DNA of 64,000 nucleotides, from positions 310,001 through 374,000 of the forward strand of contig SWDT01000003.1 of NCBI GenBank assembly GCA_009193035.1, given 5' to 3'. Shown in pieces: positions 58,701-64,000 of the stretch. Below the pieces are notes generated by a model that ran no database searches, was not told the DNA's origin, and saw only the letters and a program-made list of their open reading frames with translations. The number at the start of each line of letters is the position of its first letter. Positions within the stretch are counted from its first letter, which is position 1. The DNA comes from Halicephalobus mephisto (lineage: Eukaryota; Nematoda; Chromadorea; Rhabditida; Panagrolaimidae). The translations under genes were made by a program, and so were the position numbers.

Positions 58701-60498
58701 TTTTTAGAAATTTTAAATTTTATTAAATTCAATAATTTTGCAAAATATAAAATTCATAATTTCTGAAATTTTAGAAATTTTAAAGTTTTCAATTTTATTA
58801 AATTTAATAATTTTGCAAAATATAAAGTTTATGATTTATGGATTTTTAAAAAGTTTTCAATTTTTACTACAAAGTCCAACTGTTTCCTGCTATATTGTGT
58901 TTTGAACGCTGACAGGTGGACTAGCGTTATTCATTTATTTTCCTTAGATTTGTTTATCACTTTTTTCTTAAATCTGGCAAACTGAAATTAAGATTTCCAA
59001 GCTTCATAAATAATGACGAAATTCTTTATTTTTGAATAGGATAATTTTTTATTTTTTTCAAACAAATAATAAAAAAAATTTTAAATTTTTCTAAAATTCT
59101 TTAATTTTTCATATTTTTTAAAAACTTAAAAAATTAGAAAAATCAAAGAATTTAAAATTTTTAAGTTTCCAAATTTCTTTAAGTTTAAAAAATTTTTAAT
59201 TTTTAGATTTTTAGATTTTTTAAAATTTTTTAATTTTAGGATTTTTAAATTTTTTTAGTTTTTAATTTTTTTGGAAATTCCCTTCGAGACTGTTTTAGAA
59301 AATAATTTTTTAATTTTGATAAAAATATAATTTGGAATCATTTGGAGATTCTGAAAGCTTCTACGAAAATCCGGAAACTCGTGTTCGGACAATTTCGTAA
59401 TAGCATTTTTAATTTCTAAAATAGTGATTTTTTTCGTAAATAAAATTGAAATTCAAAGACGTAGTTTCTCGATAAAACCGAGAATACCCCACATTTCGGA
59501 TTTGCTGGATTTGTCGAGATTTGTCTTTAAGCCAATCAAATCCCTTTCATGACTGTCCTAAAATACGTAAAAAAGTTTCTATTTAAGACAATTTGATGTT
59601 TAATTTCCGAAAAATAAAGTAATTTTATTTTCAGAAAAAAGGCAAAAATAATTTTGTTTTTGAATAGAGAAATAAAGTTACAGTAACCGAGTATTTAAGT
59701 TAAAAAATAGGACTACAGTAATTCAGCACTGTAGGTGAAAATAATCTTACCGTAATCCAATACTGTAGTTAAAAAACAAACCTACAGTAATCCAGTATTG
59801 TAATCGAAAAATAACGCTACAGTAATCCAATACTGTAGTTAAAAAATAATCCTACAGTAATCTAGTACCGTAATCGGAAAATAACCTTACAGTAATCTAA
59901 TACTGTAGTTAAAAAATAATCCTACAGTAATCCAGTATCATAAATCGAAAAATAACTTTACAGTAATCCAATACTGTAGTTAAAGAATAATCCTACAGTA
60001 ATCCAGTATCATAAATCGAAAAATAACTTTACAGTAATCCAATACTGTAGTTAAAGAATAATCCTACAGTAATCCAGTATCATAAATCGAAAAATAACTC
60101 TACAGTAATCTGATTTTTTCTTAAAAATTATCATAATCTGATTATTTCCGTTTAAATAATCCTACAGTAACTCCACTAAATGGGAAATTTACAATAATTT
60201 TATTGTTTTTAGCTTTGTTGTGAATCCTTGGTGAATCAGCATCTGAAGACCCTCGGTTGGAACAACATCGACTTCGGCAACCTTGAAAACTGCGACGTTG
60301 TTCTCTACGCTGGTGACGAAAAAACTCAAAATTTCGGAAAACTAAAGTGTCCCAAATTGTCCCTTAATTGTGGGTCCCAGAAAGAAAACGTACAAAATCT
60401 CGACGATTGTTCCAGTTCCGAAAGGTGTATTAAATTATTTTTCGATAAACTTAGAAACGGATCAAAACTCAAGTGCAAGAGAGTAATGCTTCTCAAAG
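55707..60498 (+). CDS. MAP-kinase phosphatase-like, N-terminal rhodanese part
   Basis: Likely dual-specificity phosphatase that inactivates MAP kinases, seen only in its N-terminal part. Exons are 55707-56093 and 60213-60498, joined in frame across a 4.1-kb intron. The second ends at AAAG|gtcagt in phase 1, so the gene continues. Residues 29-57 are a Ser/Thr-rich tract. The rhodanese (CDC25-homology) domain starts near 62: LLILDCRNFADYNHCHIAKS at 93-112, then the basic cluster RMQRKRLL (119-126), which matches the MAPK docking motif of MKPs. Exon 2 ends with CKRVMLLK, where MKPs have a LLxGGF segment. No HCxxGxxR catalytic exon was found up to 64000; it may lie beyond the window or be lost. 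Closest guess: DUSP8/16 group, such as C. elegans vhp-1. Start is the first in-frame ATG; 55737 is an alternative. Confidence 0.7.
56100..57135. repeat. Short tandem arrays in phosphatase intron
   Basis: At 56095-56260, TTTTCATATATCAATTTTC units. At 56750-57130, a repeat of about 65 bp, TTTTTATAAAAATTTCTGAT. The part between is AT-rich with no exon seen. Confidence 0.6.
57660..58385. repeat. Tandem repeat, about 67 bp x 9, half-hairpin motif
   Basis: Copies of AAGATTACGGTAGAATTTTG, GACTTTTCGTGGTGGGACAC and ATGACTTTAAAATTGTTTTT. TTTTCGTGGTGGGACAC matches the right arm (TTTCGTGTYGGGAC) of the hairpin family. In the phosphatase intron. Confidence 0.8.
58490..58860. repeat. Tandem repeat, about 88 bp x 4
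   Basis: Copies of TAATTTTGCAAAATATAAAA and TTCATAATTTCTGAATTTTT. Confidence 0.75.
58861..59665. other. Intron remainder
   Basis: AT-rich sequence with mixed patches at 58870-58930 and 59440-59560. No exon with matched splice sites recognised. Confidence 0.4.
59670..60115. repeat. CTACAGTAATCCAGTACTGTA array
   Basis: Six to seven copies, about 60 bp each, of AATCCTACAGTAATCCAGTA and GAAAAATAACTTTACAGTAA. Each unit contains TACAGTA and TACTGTA in opposite directions. Ends about 100 bp before phosphatase exon 2. Confidence 0.85.
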
Positions 60499-60499
60499 G

Positions 60500-61800
60500 T
60501 CAGTTAATTTTATTTTTTTAAATTAAAAACTTTTCTAAAATTAAAAATTTCTTTAAAAATAAAAATTTCTTTAAAATTAAAGTTTTCTAAAATTCAACTT
60601 TTTACAGATTTTTTAAAAATTAAAGTTTTCTAAAAATAAAAATTTCTTTAAAATTAAAGTTTTTTAAAATTTAACTTTTTATAGATTTTTTAAAAATTAA
60701 AGTTTTTTAAAATTAAAAATTTCTTTAAAATTAAAGTTTTTTAAAATTTAACTTTTTACAGATTTTTTTAAAATTAAAGTTTTCTAAAATTAAAAATTTC
60801 TTTAAAAATTAAAAACTTCTTTAAAATTAAAGTTTTTTTAAAAATTCAACTTTTTACAGATTTTTTTTAAATTAAAAAGTTTTAAAAATATTTAAATTTT
60901 TTTTAAAAATTCAACTTTTTAGAGATTTTTTAAAAAATTAAAAAAATCGAAAAATATTTAAATTTTTTTTTATTTTTTAAAATTTAATTTAAGGGTGGTT
61001 TTGTATTGATTAATGACGTTAAACGGCCCCACCTGATTAATTTCAATTAATCAATCATTTGTAAAAATAACTTGTGATCAAATTAAATTTTTTTAATTCG
61101 AAAATCAAAAACTTAAAAAAATTTCGAAATCATTCGGAAGGTCACCCAGGGTCAAGGATAGGCATTTTTAAAATTATTTTTATTAAAAATTAAATTTTAA
61201 AAGAATTTTATTTTTTAAATTTAAAAATCAAAATTTTTAAAAAAGTTAATTAAAATCAGCCTTAGGCAGTTTTCAAATTTAATTATTTTTTTAAAAAAAT
61301 TAATTTTTTTTTTTAAATTTTTAAAAAAATTAATTTTTTTTATTTTTTAAAAATTTTTAAAAAATTTATTTTTTTAATTTTTTTTTTTAAATTTATTTTT
61401 TTTATTTTGTTTAAAAATCGATTTTTACTTAAAAACAAAAATTAAAAATGACAAATATCCTTATTATGTGCCATTTTTGAAACACAAATTCCACTGCCAA
61501 AGGGCAATTTAGGAATATTCATGTCTTAGAAATTTTTTAAAACTGTTTTTTGCAAAATTTTTTATAAAATATCACTTTTTATATTTTCTTAATTTTTAAA
61601 AATTATTTTTTAAAATTTTTTTTTTAAAATTTTTTTGTTTTTTTTTAAATTTTTTTTATTTTTTTTAGTTTTTTTGTTTTTTTTTAAATTTTTTTTTTGT
61701 AAAATGATTTTTGTACTTTTTTAAAAGTTTTTTTTACGAAATTTTTTATGGATTTTTGGTATTTTTTTTTGTCTATTTTTTATAAAATCCTATTTTATAT
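60500..61800. other. AT-rich, nothing recognised
   Basis: AAAATTAAAGTTTTCTAAAA-type repeat of about 85 bp up to about 60950, then A/T runs. A mixed patch at 61020-61170 shows no exon signals. Confidence 0.45.
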
Positions 61801-62454
61801 CTTTACTTGGTGGATTGAGTCAGCTTTCTCATGGTCAGTTACTCACAGGAAGGACTAAAAATGGCATGACTCAAATGTGACTATGACGGATGAGACATCG
61901 TCTGGATGACTTTTATTTTGTGAAATACTTAATTCATAGATTTTACTGAATCAGTTTAGTGATGATTCATTAAAAATCGAATTTCATTTTTCATCACATG
62001 TGGTCAGCTAGTAGTTCAGAAATGATTCATTATTAATTCAGTAGTATACTGTATTTTTTAAATCTTAAAAATTTTAAATTTTTTAAATTTCTAAATTTTA
62101 AATTTTTTTTAAATTTTAAAAATTTCTAAATTTTAAATTTTTCTAAATTTTTTTTTAAATTTCATAAGATTAGGATCACTTGAGAGAACTTTTTAAAACT
62201 GAAACTTGATCTTTGATATTTTTGCTGATAGTGAATTTCCGGACTTTATCACTTCATCGGAGTGTTCTCGAAGACATATGACAAGACATGATTAGATTAC
62301 AATTTTAGCAACTGAACATATGCCTAATGTCTGTTTTTGATTCCCAGTTTGTCTTCCGTAGCTCGCAGACATCCAGAGAACTTGTTAAAGTTACTTTTTA
62401 ACGACTCTTTAGTCACTCTACGATGATTCTTGTTTTTTCTTCTCTGCACACAAA
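61801..62454. other. Mixed-composition DNA, no gene recognised
   Basis: GC-richer patches at 61805-61930 and 62210-62450 have frames broken on both strands. They may be old transposon sequence. No missing phosphatase exon was found here. Confidence 0.35.
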
Positions 62455-63015
62455 AAAAGATACATTAAAACGCTTCTAACGTATCAAACACATCATATTT
62501 AATATGTTAATACATTAAGATGATGTTAATCTATCGGATATATTGTATTTAATATAACGATATTACATTTCATATATCAATATATTAAATACAATGTAAC
62601 AACATCATATTTAATATGTTAATATATTAATATATTCAAACTATTCTAATCTACCGGATATATTGTATTCAATATATCGATATTACATTTCATATATCGA
62701 TATATTAAATATAATGCAATAACATCATATTTAATATATCAATGCATTAAAATTATCCTAATCTATCGGATATATTGTATTTAATATATCGATATTACAT
62801 TTCTTATATCGATATATTAAATACAATGTAACAATATCATATTTAATACATTAATACATTAACATTATCCTAATCTATCGGATATGTTGATATTACATTT
62901 CATATATCGATATATTAAATACAATGCGCCGATATGAACTTAATGTATGTCATATATCGGAATCGCTTTAATGCATCTATATATTATATACTATGTGCCT
63001 ATTTTTTAGTGTATA
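62455..63015. repeat. Palindromic satellite inside a possible foldback element
   Basis: Four to five units of about 107 bp: ATATTGTATTTAATATATCG, ATATTACATTTCATATATCG and ATATATTAAATACAATGTAA. The words are partly mirror images. The outer edges look inverted: ACACAAAAAAAGATACATTA at left, TAATGCATCT and TTTTTTAGTGT at right. Confidence 0.7.
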
Positions 63016-63080
63016 TATCCTTGAAACTTACTGTACTTGGTCGTTTTGGGATAAAGTCGTTAGCTGACGCACAACCTAGT

Positions 63081-63138
63081 TCCTCGACTGGAATCCAACT
63101 TGGGTCTCGTGATTCTCAGTCACGTGTACTGCCGAGGA
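63081..63138 (-). other. tRNA-like relic 1
   Basis: On the minus strand, ends TCCTCGG and TCGAGGA can pair. A stem CGTGA/TCACG holds a 7-nt loop, and GTTGGATTCC resembles a Pol III B box. The D arm is missing and the T stem does not pair, so this is not a functional tRNA gene. Confidence 0.35.
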
Positions 63139-63507
63139 ATTTTTGGACTTATTGAGCACTATTTTTTAAATTCAATTTTTTTCGGAAAAAACAAAAATTT
63201 CTTGTTAGTAATATTCTGAATCCCTTTGCGGATTTCGATACTTATTATTGTTATTCTGGAAAATCCGTAAATCCTCCGTTGGCCGAGGATGTCACAGATT
63301 ACTCTCGACGTTGTGTTTTTCGAACTTGAAATTTGGTCTTTGATGTTTTCAAAGTTCATTAAATACAGTAATCTGAAAGTTATTAAACTTTCAAAACGAA
63401 TTCCACAGGAGGAAAATTTTATTTTTAAAACTCACACGGTTCCAAGTGCCTTAAGGGATCATCCTTGTCTTTCTACATTTCCACATGCGGATTACTCCAA
63501 CGCCTTT

Positions 63508-63560
63508 CTCCCTTGGGATTTGATCTGTTGCAATTATCCAACCATTATAGCCTCAGGGAG
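63508..63560 (-). other. tRNA-like relic 2
   Basis: On the minus strand, CTCCCTGAGGCTATAATGG leads to AGATCAAATCCC and ends AGGGAG. Ends pair over 6 bp. A- and B-box-like words are present, but the length is only 53 nt and no anticodon arm is clear. Confidence 0.35.
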
Positions 63561-63660
63561 TTTTATTTTTTTATAAAAGTATCTTGCAAAAAAACAGTGC
63601 TAATTATATAGAGCCACAACACTAAAAGTACCACCCCGAGAGACATTCCCGACCACTTTA

Positions 63661-63744
63661 GTGAACAGTCTCACCACCCCTGGGACTCGATCTTTAGAGT
63701 TTTTGATCTTTATTTCGCTAATTTAACCACTGCGCCACTGTGAC
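63661..63744 (-). other. tRNA-like relic 3 (SINE-head type)
   Basis: On the minus strand, TGGCGCAGTGGTTAAA matches the A box and GATCGAGTCCC the B box. The ends GTCACAG and CTGTTCAC pair partly. The middle is AT-rich and lacks a normal anticodon stem. It may be a SINE head or tRNA pseudogene. Confidence 0.5.
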
Positions 63745-64000
63745 AAACCTGAGCTTCCGGTCATTATTCCTTAAAAGTTCCCTTAATTAAACCTTTGTTA
63801 TCTTTGTGAATTTCAACACCTAGGTAATTAGCATTGTGAAAGATTTTGTGGTTAACACTTTTTTCACCGTATGTCTACTCATGAGTAACTTCCCCACGGG
63901 ATATAGTTGTTTAAATCCGGTTCAATTGTCTGGCCACTGTGACATGAAAGTTGAAAAATTTATTTTTACTTTTTTCATTAAGTTGTCCCTCAAAAATTTT

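Noticed and set aside
61811..62450. Mixed-composition DNA searched for the missing phosphatase exons
   Set aside because: Stops in all frames within short distance; no GGF or HCxxGxxR-like pattern.
63289..63576. Plus ORF of 95 codons
   Set aside because: Overlaps a tRNA-like relic, and has no family pattern, acceptor or conserved composition.
63081..63744. Functional tRNA genes
   Set aside because: Missing D arm or anticodon arm and unpaired T stems in each candidate.

Overview
The window looks like a nematode genome, most likely a rhabditid close to or within the Caenorhabditis type. The evidence is the very AT-rich non-coding DNA, the TTTTCAG or TTTTTAG splice acceptors, the CTACAGTA-type dispersed repeats, a divergent nematode-style nuclear hormone receptor, a Pax3/7 gene and a CRAL-TRIO/GOLD protein. 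No species is claimed. Coding exons appear as short GC-richer islands in a background of tandem repeats, hairpin repeats and decayed mobile elements. Gene models were built by hand from splice sites and reading phase. In five models all joins keep frame and the summed coding length is a multiple of three.

Layout. 1-5.1 kb: repeats, with a doubtful gene 3' end (1527-2906, +). 5150-10984 (+): Pax3/7-type gene in four exons. 12718-17305 (-): nuclear hormone receptor in five exons, tail to tail with Pax. 17.3-24 kb: AT-rich DNA with foldback MITEs, a decayed Ty3/gypsy-like integrase region with a nested MITE, and minisatellites. 24117-26283 (-): CRAL-TRIO/GOLD protein in four exons. 26.6-32 kb: a tRNA-derived SINE, several tandem repeat families and a cluster of GGCGGGAA-type boxes. 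32030-33931 (-): BRI3-like membrane protein in three exons. 34159-40546 (+): divergent SLC6-type transporter in seven exons, head to head with the BRI3-like gene across about 227 bp. One of its introns carries a Tc1-like element remnant and a TACA microsatellite. 40.5-55.7 kb: no recognised gene; successive tandem arrays are separated by small GC-richer islands that could be unrecognised exons. 55707-60498 (+): 5' part of a MAP-kinase-phosphatase-like gene (rhodanese/docking domain only); no catalytic domain was seen before the window ends. 60.5-64 kb: AT-rich DNA, a palindromic satellite and three tRNA-like relics.

The genes do not form an operon or pathway: they are a transcription factor, a nuclear receptor, a lipid-binding protein, a small membrane protein, a transporter and a signalling phosphatase. 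The most distinctive feature is a family of about 38-nt hairpin-forming motifs. One arm resembles GGTCCTNAGTGGAAA and the other TTTCGTGTYGGGAC. It recurs in both orientations in introns and intergenic DNA, has been amplified into separate local tandem arrays, and sometimes appears as self-paired arms.
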